DNA from: Henningerozyma blattae CBS 6284
Taxonomy: Eukaryota; Ascomycota; Saccharomycetes; Saccharomycetales; Saccharomycetaceae
NCBI RefSeq assembly: GCF_000315915.1
Contig: NC_020189.1
Coordinates: forward strand, 62,001-126,000
Length of the DNA stretch: 64,000 nt
Direction of reading: 5' to 3'
The notes beneath the pieces were generated by a model that saw only the letters and a program-made list of their open reading frames with translations, searched no databases and was not told the DNA's origin. Shown here in pieces: positions 55,795 to 64,000 of this stretch (position 1 is its first letter; every line of letters begins with the position of its first letter). The position numbers and the translations under genes were made by a program.

Positions 55795-57810
55795 TTACTT
55801 ATCTATAGGTATGTCTTGCTCAATAGCATCTGCAATAATCTGCTGCATCATGTCTGTCATGGTCTGGTAATCATGTACAGGGTCTGCACATTCGTAGATC
55901 ATACGAAGAGTGGAGAAATAATGTGTTTTGAAGAATTTATCGTACGTTCCCTGGTTAATACCATTCAACCATCCATGAGCCAACGGGTAGAAGAATAATC
56001 TAGCGTATGGTTTGAAACGGTTTAATTTTGTCTGTGGAGCATTTTGTAATTTCTTCGATTTCCAAGTGATCCTACCTTCAGAAATCTCTTCAATTCTATT
56101 ATTACTCTTTGTTTCCAACAATTGACTTTCATTTCCCTTATCCCACGGTAACCTGTTCGTAGGAAAATCATAGCTTGGTTTCAATACCATTTTATCATCT
56201 ATTCCACGCAATTCTCTAGCGGCTAATCCCAAAGAACTGAGTATAGAAAATCTTTGTTGTAAAGAAAGCTCAGTAGTGAACAAAAATTTGATAAAGTTTA
56301 CCGTTTCTTCAGGGACAGAGGATACGATGGTTTCCAGCGTATTCATTCTCCATTGTTCAAAATTCTTCTCGTCGATATCATTGTTTAAGCTGGCAATCAT
56401 GGCGAATAATGTAGAGCTATAATACTTCACTTCTGTTCCGAAATCTTTCTTTTGTCTAATTAGTTTGATAGTCAGCTTTAACAGCCTCAGTTTACTTTTA
56501 CCCCTATTCTCATTCAACAATTGAAATTCTTTTACTAAATCTTTCAAAAATACTATATCTCTTCCATCGTCATCATTTTCATCGTCACTATCTGCCGTGT
56601 CATCTAGAGATAAAATGTTGATAGCTGGGATAAGTTCTTTTTCAGTATTATTTGCAATTGATTGAGTCTCTTCTTGAAGTTTAACGAAATCAATATTTTT
56701 TATATTTGTATCTATGCCTTGCAAATTCAAACTAGGAATTGTAATAGTATAATCACTTTCATATGATAAATCTCCATTAGTAACAATCTTAGCTATAAAC
56801 ATGGTTCGTTCACGTATATCTTTATCTTCACTTGCTAATCTTTTAGTAACAGATTCCAAGAAAATAGAATTACATGATATCTTTTCTCGATGCTTATTAT
56901 CCATTAAATCATTGAGAATGATCACCAATAGTTGGCAGATATTTTCATCCTTCATGGGATCAATTTCTTTAAACCTGTTTAATAATGAAATCATTATGCT
57001 AGGCATTATAGATTGGGAAATAGACTTAAGTACACATTCTTGGAATATTAATGATTTAAATTTATTGAAGCAGTTTAAATCAAAACAATTTGTTATGGGT
57101 AAATTCTTTAGTATTTTAAATATCTCTTCCATGTTTCCCTTAGAGACCTTATTATCTAAATACGACAATAAATATTGGTTAATAATTCTGTTCTTATTGA
57201 TGGATGAAGCTTTTTTAATCATTTCAATAAAAGCTTGAAATCGAGATTCATTTATTAAAAAAAATCCTTCAAATAATTGTATAGGGGAATACACAGGATG
57301 GAGCGATAACATTGATACTAGTAGATCTGAAATTATTGATAGATCGTGTATTTCTTCAACGTTAAATACGACTTCCCATTGTTTGCATAATAGTTTCAAA
57401 TATGAAATAATATCAATATCTTCATGAATTAAATTAAAAATTTTACTACCAAAAAATAATGACTTTAAATTTCGTAATTCAATTGTCAATTTAAAGGTAT
57501 TATTTTGAATAAAATTTAAAAGACAATCAAACCTTTCATTTAATAATTCCACGATGATATTTTTGTAAATTCTTGATTCCTTGGGTGAATCTTTTGTTAA
57601 AATAATTGTAAAATTAATCAGTTGTGAAAATCCAATAAGATTTGAAGAGAAAAAGTCTAATATGATTGATTTGGTAGAATTTCGAAGTGAAGGATATACT
57701 GGTAGATAATTCTTTAAGAGAGATAAAATTTCTGGTAAGCTTAACTGAGAACCTTTTTTTAATATTGTTGTTATAGCTTCATTAATAGTATTATTGTCTT
57801 TATTTTTCAT
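55795..57810 (-). CDS. TEL2: Tel2, TTT complex subunit for PIKK stability
   Basis: Tel2 with Tti1 and Tti2 works with Hsp90 to mature the PIKK kinases (Tel1, Mec1, TOR), and it affects telomere length. The 671 residues compare with 688 in S. cerevisiae. The fold is helical-repeat throughout. The conserved C-terminal block (ITWKSKKLQ through RFKPYARLFFYPLAHGW) is clear. An acidic loop (DDTADSDDENDDDGRD) lies near 407-422. The order MDR1-TEL2 agrees with YGR100W-YGR099W. Confidence 0.93.
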   Translation of the reverse strand: MKNKDNNTINEAITTILKKGSQLSLPEILSLLKNYLPVYPSLRNSTKSIILDFFSSNLIGFSQLINFTIILTKDSPKESRIYKNIIVELLNERFDCLLNFIQNNTFKLTIELRNLKSLFFGSKIFNLIHEDIDIISYLKLLCKQWEVVFNVEEIHDLSIISDLLVSMLSLHPVYSPIQLFEGFFLINESRFQAFIEMIKKASSINKNRIINQYLLSYLDNKVSKGNMEEIFKILKNLPITNCFDLNCFNKFKSLIFQECVLKSISQSIMPSIMISLLNRFKEIDPMKDENICQLLVIILNDLMDNKHREKISCNSIFLESVTKRLASEDKDIRERTMFIAKIVTNGDLSYESDYTITIPSLNLQGIDTNIKNIDFVKLQEETQSIANNTEKELIPAINILSLDDTADSDDENDDDGRDIVFLKDLVKEFQLLNENRGKSKLRLLKLTIKLIRQKKDFGTEVKYYSSTLFAMIASLNNDIDEKNFEQWRMNTLETIVSSVPEETVNFIKFLFTTELSLQQRFSILSSLGLAARELRGIDDKMVLKPSYDFPTNRLPWDKGNESQLLETKSNNRIEEISEGRITWKSKKLQNAPQTKLNRFKPYARLFFYPLAHGWLNGINQGTYDKFFKTHYFSTLRMIYECADPVHDYQTMTDMMQQIIADAIEQDIPIDK

Positions 57811-58050
57811 AATAAAAAAAATGCCAATTAATTATAATAAATACTTAAGTTTAGTGTCAATGCTTTTAATTCATGATTTATCTATAAGGCTTAATTAAAG
57901 CTTTCTTAAACTTATTACATGTATCTAATTTTCGCTTCAAATGTAGAGATGAGATTGAAATTCCAGTCCGATTTTTGAAAATTAACTAATTTTAATGAGA
58001 AAAGTGAAAAAAAAAAAAAAAAAAAAGAAAATATATGTATTGAGTTGTAC

Positions 58051-58863
58051 TTAGGATTCAGTAAAATATATTAATTTAAATAATGAATAAATTAATTCAT
58101 AATCATCTTGAATATTTAGAATAAGCTCATCATTCTCCAATTGAAGCTTTTCAACCCATAAATATTTCAAGGGATCCAAATTTATTTGGATCAATTTACT
58201 TGTCAAAGGATCTTGCTCACGCCTTATCATAATAGAAGGACTAATCTCAGTTTTGAATGTAACTCTAAATGGCTTAAGAATATTACGCTTATAATCTTTT
58301 TTTGATGCAATAACTAATTTTTGTTCGATAAAGCTAACCAATTTATTTTTATATATTTCAATAGCGTCCTTTTCTATGGATATATCGCTTAAATTATATT
58401 TTCTAACAGATGAGTGAATTATTGAAGGGGGGACCCATTGATATTTTCCCTTGATCTGTTTTAATAATACAGCCTCACTGTTAGCCAAATAAGAGTTTCT
58501 CCCCTTTTTATTTTGAAAAATGGGAAAGACTAGTTGCAACTTATTCATACTCATATCTACTGGTAGATATTTTGCTTGCATTAACAATTCCTTTGGTAAA
58601 TGAGCTTTTGATATCCTATCACGTCGTATTGGAGAGGAAAGGAGATTTGCAATGGGATTATTTTGAAGGTCGAAATTTGGTAAGCTTGGTTTCACTAATC
58701 GTTTATCGTTATCATCAATATTGAAATCTTTAGTAGGTAACAAGAGCTTCTTTTTCTTACGAGACCATCTTTCAAAATGTGTTAATAATGGAGAAAGACG
58801 AACAGAATCTTTAAATTTAAATGGATTTGAAATATTTTTCTTAAAACTTTGCGTAATCCTCAT
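58051..58863 (-). CDS. RRG8: Mitochondrial protein Rrg8-like
   Basis: RRG8 is required for respiratory growth and mitochondrial DNA maintenance in S. cerevisiae; its molecular role is unknown. The 270 residues compare with 277. The basic N-terminus (MRITQSFKKN) could serve as a mitochondrial presequence, followed by LSPLLTHFERWSRKKKKL, which resembles the conserved N-terminal block. ANLLSSPIRRDRISKAHLPKELL in part also fits. The family is poorly conserved, so the call leans on its place between TEL2 and an RGC1/ASK10 gene (YPR116W-YPR115W). Confidence 0.75.
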   Translation of the reverse strand: MRITQSFKKNISNPFKFKDSVRLSPLLTHFERWSRKKKKLLLPTKDFNIDDNDKRLVKPSLPNFDLQNNPIANLLSSPIRRDRISKAHLPKELLMQAKYLPVDMSMNKLQLVFPIFQNKKGRNSYLANSEAVLLKQIKGKYQWVPPSIIHSSVRKYNLSDISIEKDAIEIYKNKLVSFIEQKLVIASKKDYKRNILKPFRVTFKTEISPSIMIRREQDPLTSKLIQINLDPLKYLWVEKLQLENDELILNIQDDYELIYSLFKLIYFTES

Positions 58864-58998
58864 TATTTAATATAATTAGGTATGTTTGGACAATATTTAT
58901 TGTTTTGTTTCCCTTTTTCTTTATCAACTTTCTAAAAATATATTTCTAATTTTTTTGGTCGTTTCGTACAGCGTCAAAATTATATAAAATGAAGAAAA

Positions 58999-59000
<2 letters not shown>

Positions 59001-59029
<29 letters not shown>
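59001..59029. repeat. (GT)n microsatellite
   Basis: Twenty-nine bases of uninterrupted GT. It is short and interstitial and lies in the RRG8 upstream region. It is not treated as telomeric because it lacks the irregular TG1-3 pattern. Confidence 0.9.
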
Positions 59030-59031
<2 letters not shown>

Positions 59032-59213
59032 AAAACAGTGATTTAAAATTAATTAAACAAAAGCTTAAATTTAACTGAACTAAAAGAGAAAAAAAATCAT
59101 TATATAAGCCAATTAATCTTAATTTTACGAATTTTTAAAACACGGATATATTTAAATCATAATAATTGGTTAGAGAGTTTTTTGGAATAGATAGAATATG
59201 TAGAATTATTATT

Positions 59214-59275
59214 TTTATATTTATATTTATATTTATATTTATATTTATATTTATATTTATATTTATTTATATATT
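59214..59275. repeat. (TTTATA)n hexanucleotide array
   Basis: About nine near-perfect TTTATA units followed by degenerate T/A runs, in the 3' flank of RGC1. Confidence 0.9.
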
Positions 59276-59453
59276 TATTTTTATTTTTTTTTTTATTTAG
59301 TCTTTTATTTTACGTAAATACTTTATTATTTTTTATTATTTATATTATCATTATTATTAACAAGGGGAGCTTTCGAACATTTATTAGTTTATAAAATATT
59401 CAAAAAATTCGATTTATCATGTAGAATTAAGTTTTATTTTATAAATTAATATA

Positions 59454-62400
59454 TCATGTAGAAGTAGGTTTTTTATAAATTGATTTGTTTAATTTAATAG
59501 ATGGTGGATTAATATTATCATCATCTGTCTCTTGAATACCATCGGTCATCAAAATACCATTACCATATGAAGCGGCACCTTTTTTTGAAAACATTAAACT
59601 ATTTAAAGAACCGAATGAGACATTTTTCTTGTGTTTTCTAATTGGTTGAACTCTTGGAGAACTCAAGTTGTGTGCACTATTACTTTTAGTTTTATACATA
59701 GCATCCCCCAATTTACCTTCACCATTCAATTTTGGAGACAATGGTGGTTGTGGTGAAGTTGATGCGCTTGATGCACTTTGAGTTCTTGCTAAAGATTGTA
59801 AGTTTGTACCGGCAGTATCAGAATTGGATCTAATTAATGCAGGAGCTACAATAAGATGTTCAGAAGGTGTTACCATCAAACCAGGAGTAGTGACATTAGA
59901 TTGAGATTTACCTCCAGATTTAGTTGTAGTACGTGAAACTTGTTGCATTAAGTCTTGATAATTTGGAGTAGATGAAGATGAACTTGGAACACCGGTATAT
60001 GAAGTGGATGTATGACCTACTGGAATTGCAAAATAACCACCATTACTTTGATCTGATTCTTCACCTTTAGAAGAGCTTAGTATTATGTTTGGAGATACAA
60101 TTCCTGGTGTTGGATATACTGGATTTTGTTTGGAACCTCCTATATTTAAGTTTTGATTCTGAGAACTAAATCCAACTTGACTTAAACTTGGTGATGCCTT
60201 TTTAGAAGTAGCTCCTGTCATCATATTATTTGTTGTGCCTAGTGAATAAAGAGGAGAAGTCTTGGAATGATTATAGGTCATTCTACCTGCCATGGTTATC
60301 AGATTACCTTTATCATCAATAGCTGGGGTATTAATATTTGCTCTTTGGAAAGACCCGTTTGGATCCAAAAATGGTTGAGTTGGAGCAATTTGAATAAATG
60401 TAGGTCTTTCTCCGTTATTATTAGTATTATGATGATGAGAAGTTTGTTGTTGTTGATTGTGGGTATTATGATGATGTTTCAAATATTTTTCTTCAATGTA
60501 TTTCAATCTTTCCTTTGTAGAGTTATAAGAGGTCAATGTTTTTAAATCTTGAATCCATTTTTTAAATAATTTGCGTTCTTCTTCAGTAGCATCTGATGGT
60601 AATGAAAAAGTCCATCTAACAACTTCTGAATATTCATGTTGTTGTGAAGCATAGAATTTGGTTAATTCGGTGTTACTTTTAGAGATGACATTTTGATTTT
60701 TTGAAGAATTGGAGGAACTTTTCAAAAATTTATGAATCTTGGATTTACCAATAATTTTTTGAGCTTCATTAGTTGTTGCAGTAATTTGTTGTTGTAAATT
60801 ACTATTGGAAGAATGAGTTGTAATCAATTTATTTGGAGTTACCATATTTGTAGAACTTGCCTTATGGGAGAGAGATGAAGGTGTTTTAGATTCATCCAGG
60901 TTAACTATAGGTTTCCCCTCCAAGACAAAGGAAGTATCGGTAAAATCAGTTAAAGTTGAATCATTTAACGATATACTTAATAGAGGAACGATAGAAGATT
61001 TATGATGAGGAGTAGGAGTAGGAGTAGGAGTAGGAGTAGGAGTAGCAGTAGCAGTAGCAGTAGCAGTAGAAGTAGCAGTAGAAATAGAAGTAGTAGTATT
61101 AGTGGAAGTTGTATTAGAATAAGAAGGATTGGATGAAGGATTAGGTGTGACGGTAGTATTGTTTGTGGAGAAGAAATTTTTACTTTCAAATTTATGAAGA
61201 TAATTTGCAGTTAAAACAAAGAAATTTTTTTGTGGTTTGGATTGTTTTCTAAAAGAAGACATTTCATTTAAATAACCTGCTCTAATACATTTAGACATCT
61301 TTGATTTCATTTCAGGATAAACAATATCAGCTAGATTTCTCTTTCTTGGGATTGGATCAGTGGATTTCCAATTCATTAGACAAGTTGGATGATAACTTAC
61401 GAATTGATCCCATTCAATTGCAGGAGGTTTTGAACAAATACCATGTTGTAATTCATGACACAAGTTTTTAATCATGAGACGAGCTTCTGAATCCATTAGA
61501 CCGGAGAAACGTTGTAAAATGTATTGGATTCTTGAATAGATGATTTTTTCTAATTGCATCCCTGCTGATTGTAAATTTATATAAGCTTCTTGTAAATAAT
61601 TTTCTTCTGCCAATTGTCTTTTCAATTGTAAATCCAATTGTAATTTCAACAAATAAGGGTCATGTTTTGGTTTAAAATTATTTTGATAATGTAAATGGTT
61701 ACCATTTGTTAGATGTGATTTATTCATGAAACGTACTGATGAAGTATATTTGGATAATAAATTGTTGGTAATTTTTAAATGTGATTCCAAATTTGTTCTA
61801 AAATCATTATGTAACAGTTTCACTTCTTTAATCTTGTTGGTCAAATCCTTTTTAACGACTTCTAATTTGGGGATCAAAGCAGTAGTAATTTCTTTGGCAA
61901 TCTTGTATTGTTGATTTGCCATGGAACAATGATATTTTTTCAAAACAACTTGAATATCTTGAATGGAACCTTCACCGAAATTCATGAAACCTGATGCAGC
62001 AAAGGCAGTTGGATGTTGATCATCTTTACCAAAGGGATCGATAATTTGATTTGTTGTATCATCCAAATCAGTCAAGAAGGGAAATTTCACACTGGAACGT
62101 AATTGGTTATTAATTCTTGCAAATTGTTCTTGAGCAAAAGCTACTTCTCTTAAATAGGCGATCAAAGATTTCAAAATTTTCTTCCATTTATGGAATCTAT
62201 CAGCTAAGATGATGGTGGGGTATTCAGCAACGTATTTCCCATCGTATAAATCGTTTGTATCAGATGCAGTATTGGGGATTTGATTGGGGATTGGAATAGT
62301 TGTGCATAATGGAGAATGGAAATCTGATTCTTTGGAGAATGCAAGTTGTTGTAGCCCATTTGTGTTTGCGAAATTGGCCACAAATGATTCAGTTTGTGTG

Positions 62401-62666
62401 GCAGATAATTTGTTGTTGTTGTTGTTGTTGTTGTTAGTAGCTGCAGTGGTACTTGTTGTGGCTGTGGTGCTGGTTCCCAGAGTGATTGTAGTGTTTTTGG
62501 TTTGAACTTTTTCTAAGGAGCCAGTAGATAAACTATCGGAGTTTTCCACAACAGTTTCATTTTTGACTTGGTCTATTATGGTAGCATTATTGGAGGATTC
62601 TCTTTGAGAAGCTTCTACGGGAGCAGACACTTGAGGATCGTGAGTTAGAGTGAAATAATCCGACAT
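59454..62666 (-). CDS. RGC1: Aquaglyceroporin regulator Rgc1/Ask10
   Basis: Rgc1 and its ohnolog Ask10 (Rgc2) bind and open the glycerol channel Fps1; Hog1 removes them under osmotic stress. The 1070 residues compare with 1083 in Rgc1. The start MSDYFTLTHDP resembles the MSDYF start of the family. An F-BAR-like helical domain spans about 150-440. A split PH domain has its first part near 480 (NFFVLTANYLHKFES) and its second near 680-715 (VRWTFSLPSDATEEERKLFK). The rest is Ser/Thr-rich with many possible kinase sites. ASK10 is equally possible by position (YGR097W). Confidence 0.92.
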   Translation of the reverse strand: MSDYFTLTHDPQVSAPVEASQRESSNNATIIDQVKNETVVENSDSLSTGSLEKVQTKNTTITLGTSTTATTSTTAATNNNNNNNNKLSATQTESFVANFANTNGLQQLAFSKESDFHSPLCTTIPIPNQIPNTASDTNDLYDGKYVAEYPTIILADRFHKWKKILKSLIAYLREVAFAQEQFARINNQLRSSVKFPFLTDLDDTTNQIIDPFGKDDQHPTAFAASGFMNFGEGSIQDIQVVLKKYHCSMANQQYKIAKEITTALIPKLEVVKKDLTNKIKEVKLLHNDFRTNLESHLKITNNLLSKYTSSVRFMNKSHLTNGNHLHYQNNFKPKHDPYLLKLQLDLQLKRQLAEENYLQEAYINLQSAGMQLEKIIYSRIQYILQRFSGLMDSEARLMIKNLCHELQHGICSKPPAIEWDQFVSYHPTCLMNWKSTDPIPRKRNLADIVYPEMKSKMSKCIRAGYLNEMSSFRKQSKPQKNFFVLTANYLHKFESKNFFSTNNTTVTPNPSSNPSYSNTTSTNTTTSISTATSTATATATATPTPTPTPTPTPHHKSSIVPLLSISLNDSTLTDFTDTSFVLEGKPIVNLDESKTPSSLSHKASSTNMVTPNKLITTHSSNSNLQQQITATTNEAQKIIGKSKIHKFLKSSSNSSKNQNVISKSNTELTKFYASQQHEYSEVVRWTFSLPSDATEEERKLFKKWIQDLKTLTSYNSTKERLKYIEEKYLKHHHNTHNQQQQTSHHHNTNNNGERPTFIQIAPTQPFLDPNGSFQRANINTPAIDDKGNLITMAGRMTYNHSKTSPLYSLGTTNNMMTGATSKKASPSLSQVGFSSQNQNLNIGGSKQNPVYPTPGIVSPNIILSSSKGEESDQSNGGYFAIPVGHTSTSYTGVPSSSSSTPNYQDLMQQVSRTTTKSGGKSQSNVTTPGLMVTPSEHLIVAPALIRSNSDTAGTNLQSLARTQSASSASTSPQPPLSPKLNGEGKLGDAMYKTKSNSAHNLSSPRVQPIRKHKKNVSFGSLNSLMFSKKGAASYGNGILMTDGIQETDDDNINPPSIKLNKSIYKKPTST
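61005..61100 (-). repeat. Thr/Pro/Ala codon repeat inside RGC1
   Basis: GTAGGA and GTAGCA hexamers on the plus strand encode (TP)n and (TA)n in the loop between the two halves of the PH domain. The repeat is in frame. Confidence 0.8.
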
Positions 62667-62693
62667 AAAGTGATTATGCTAAGGGGAGGGGGG

Positions 62694-62792
62694 AGCAATA
62701 GTGGACAGCAATAGTGGACAGCAATAGTGGACAGCAATAGTGGATAGCAATATTGGATAGCAATGCTGGATAGCAATAGTGGATAGCAATGT
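62694..62792. repeat. 13-bp minisatellite, about 7.5 copies
   Basis: Units of AGCAATAGTGGAC or AGCAATAGTGGAT run head to tail from 62694, with single-base variants in units 5 and 6. The array begins 28 bases upstream of the RGC1 ATG, so it lies in the 5' UTR or core promoter. The unit length is not a multiple of three, as expected for noncoding DNA. Confidence 0.92.
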
Positions 62793-63475
62793 ATTCAAGT
62801 TTGAATTATTTTTTTGTTAGTACTTTCGATATATCAAACCAAGATAGAGAGAATGATGATAAAAAAAAAAATAAAAAAAAAAGATATCGAAGATATTTTA
62901 TATACAACAGTTTAGGATGTTGTTTTTGTTGGATAAATAAACAAAGCCAAGATAAACACAAGCACTCGAGAGTTAATCCGACAATTAAGTTTTATTTTAA
63001 ATTAGTATAATAATAGAAGTAATATATTTCTTATAATAATCGAATTTTTTTTTCTGGTCGGGTTAGAGTATGTATATGAATGGATGAATGGGAAATTCCG
63101 AGCCATGGAATTTCTAAGCCGTTGCCGTTAAGAATTTGAAAAAATGATCAACAATAAGTTTCAATGGAAACTTTTTTTTTAATTTCTTTTTCCCTTCTGG
63201 TTCAGGAAAATAGGAGGATTCGTGCCTGAAGAGGAAATTATCAGAGCCAATTCGGAGCGAAACTTGAGCGAGATACGCCGGAATCGGGAATGTTCGGATT
63301 GCCTTGAAAAATGTTTTAAATTTCTGGAATAGGCAGGGAGGTATAGCTTATTTTTATTTTAGTATGATGATATGTTGTTTAATTTCGCGCGGGGTACAGG
63401 AACGGGAAATGGTTGCGTAGTGGAAAATGTATATGTAGCAATTAAGTTTAGGGTAAGTGGTAATATTTCGGTCTG

Positions 63476-63567
63476 GCAGTTGCAGTTGCTTTTGCAGTTG
63501 TAGTTGCAGTTGCAGTTGCAGTTGCAGTTGCAGTTGCAGTTGCAGTTGCAGTTGCAGTTGCAGTTGC
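63476..63567. repeat. (GCAGTT)n hexanucleotide array
   Basis: About fifteen GCAGTT units, with variants near the left end (GCTTTT, GTAGTT). It lies about 300 bases 3' of SNX3 and 810 upstream of RGC1. Every frame through it is open, which creates false coding frames. Confidence 0.92.
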
Positions 63568-63854
63568 AATTGTAAAGTGTCAATGTTTACCCCGGAAATA
63601 GATGACAAGTATTCTACAGGCACCAGGACAAACTGGACATAGTGCCATTAGGTTTACCCCGCCCCTTTGCCTTTTGGAAATGAAATGAAATAAAAAAAAT
63701 GGGGAAAGCTTGCTGTGTGCAATGCGGCTGAGAATGGTAATCCGTAGGCATATTATATGTTGGTAGTATTTAGAATGGTTAATAAATATAAATATAAATA
63801 TATATATTTATTTATTTGTGAAGGAAAACGAATTGAAACGGGTCATATTTTTGC

Positions 63855-64000
63855 TCACGAAAAATGATCCTTTTCGATAAAACGGACCAGTACTCTTGAA
63901 CCCAATTGTAGCAAGGGATGGCCAGCGACATTTTTCAGCCACTTGTCCAGACCTCGTCTACGTTCTTCGATGACGTCTGCATTGAAGCGGTTGTTAAGCA
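63855..64000 (-). CDS. SNX3: Sorting nexin Snx3/Grd19, 3' end only
   Basis: Snx3 is a PX-domain protein that binds PI3P on endosomes and retrieves Golgi proteins such as Kex2 with retromer. Only the last 47 codons lie in the window, and the gene continues past the right edge. The visible residues ([20 protein letters not shown], then [20 protein letters not shown]) are the C-terminal half of the PX domain and match the Snx3 end in S. cerevisiae (ending GSKVLVRFIEAEKFVG). The stop is TGA at 63855-63857. SNX3 (YOR357C) is not a neighbour of RGC1 in S. cerevisiae. Confidence 0.93.
   Translation of the reverse strand, partial: LNNRFNADVIEERRRGLDKWLKNVAGHPLLQLGSRVLVRFIEKDHFS

Larger units (their letters stand above)
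58864..59453. other. RRG8-RGC1 intergenic region with simple repeats
   Basis: No gene is seen. A (GT)n run and a (TTTATA)n array occupy part of the spacer. The rest is RRG8 promoter and RGC1 terminator, AT-rich. Confidence 0.6.
62667..63854. promoter_or_regulatory. RGC1 upstream / SNX3 3' region
   Basis: No gene is seen. A 13-bp array lies next to the RGC1 start and a hexanucleotide array lies near the middle. CCCGCCCCTTTGCC near 63659-63672 contains the stress-element core CCCCT. Frames spanning the repeats (Leu-Gln or Asn-Cys dipeptide runs) are artefacts. Confidence 0.5.

Noticed and set aside
59001..59029. (GT)n run as an interstitial telomere
   Set aside because: It is a perfect dinucleotide run without the irregular or clade-specific telomere unit.
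63354..63642. Leu-Gln and Asn-Cys dipeptide-repeat frames
   Set aside because: All frames of the GCAGTT array are open. The proteins are pure repeat with no conserved flanks.

Overview
The window is nuclear DNA of a budding yeast of the family Saccharomycetaceae. It is AT-rich, nearly intronless and densely packed. Twenty-eight protein-coding genes match Saccharomyces cerevisiae proteins from end to end or at their diagnostic motifs. One of them, OST5, is a two-exon gene. A tRNA-Lys gene has the short yeast-type intron just 3' of the anticodon. The many Asn, Gln and Asp tracts and the AT richness suit the Tetrapisispora/Vanderwaltozyma/Henningerozyma or Kazachstania/Naumovozyma lineages. The species cannot be named from the sequence alone.

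Layout. 1-20 kb: SHE10 (cut by the left edge), SAH1, VID30, OST5, SFA1, a decayed coding remnant, GLN3, VRG4/HVG1, KRE29 and PHM8/SDT1. This mixes genes that lie on S. cerevisiae chromosomes V and VII, plus SFA1 from IV. 20-34 kb: YKE2, COQ9, an ERV14-like gene, MHF2, ENT1/2, COX24, MSS51, CDC36 and FAP7, a mixture of chromosome XII and IV loci. 34-39 kb: convergent B-type cyclin genes CLB5/6 and CLB1/2, as in S. cerevisiae. 39-45 kb: a gene-poor stretch of about 6.4 kb with tRNA-Lys(UUU), two candidate solo LTRs and several unexplained or decayed frames. 45-64 kb: MRI1, VOA1, NOP7, PCP1, MDR1/GYP2, TEL2, RRG8 and RGC1/ASK10, mixing chromosome XVI and VII loci, and the 3' end of SNX3 at the right edge.

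Single-track interleaving of genes that S. cerevisiae splits between sister chromosomes, with many expected neighbours missing (MTC3, MXR1, YEN1, DHH1, CDC9, VMA21, SRB5, GTF1, ESP1), points to a post-whole-genome-duplication yeast that lost a different set of copies.

There is no operon logic, but themes recur. Methyl-cycle and methionine-salvage genes (SAH1, MRI1) have Cbf1-type CACGTG sites in their promoters. The CLB5-type promoter has two MluI cell-cycle boxes. The NOP7 promoter has PAC-like and RRPE-like ribosome-biogenesis elements. COX24 and MSS51, both acting in mitochondrial gene expression, share a divergent promoter with a CACGTG site. The least understood parts are the 39.8-43.2 kb region and the remnant at 11.3-11.7 kb.
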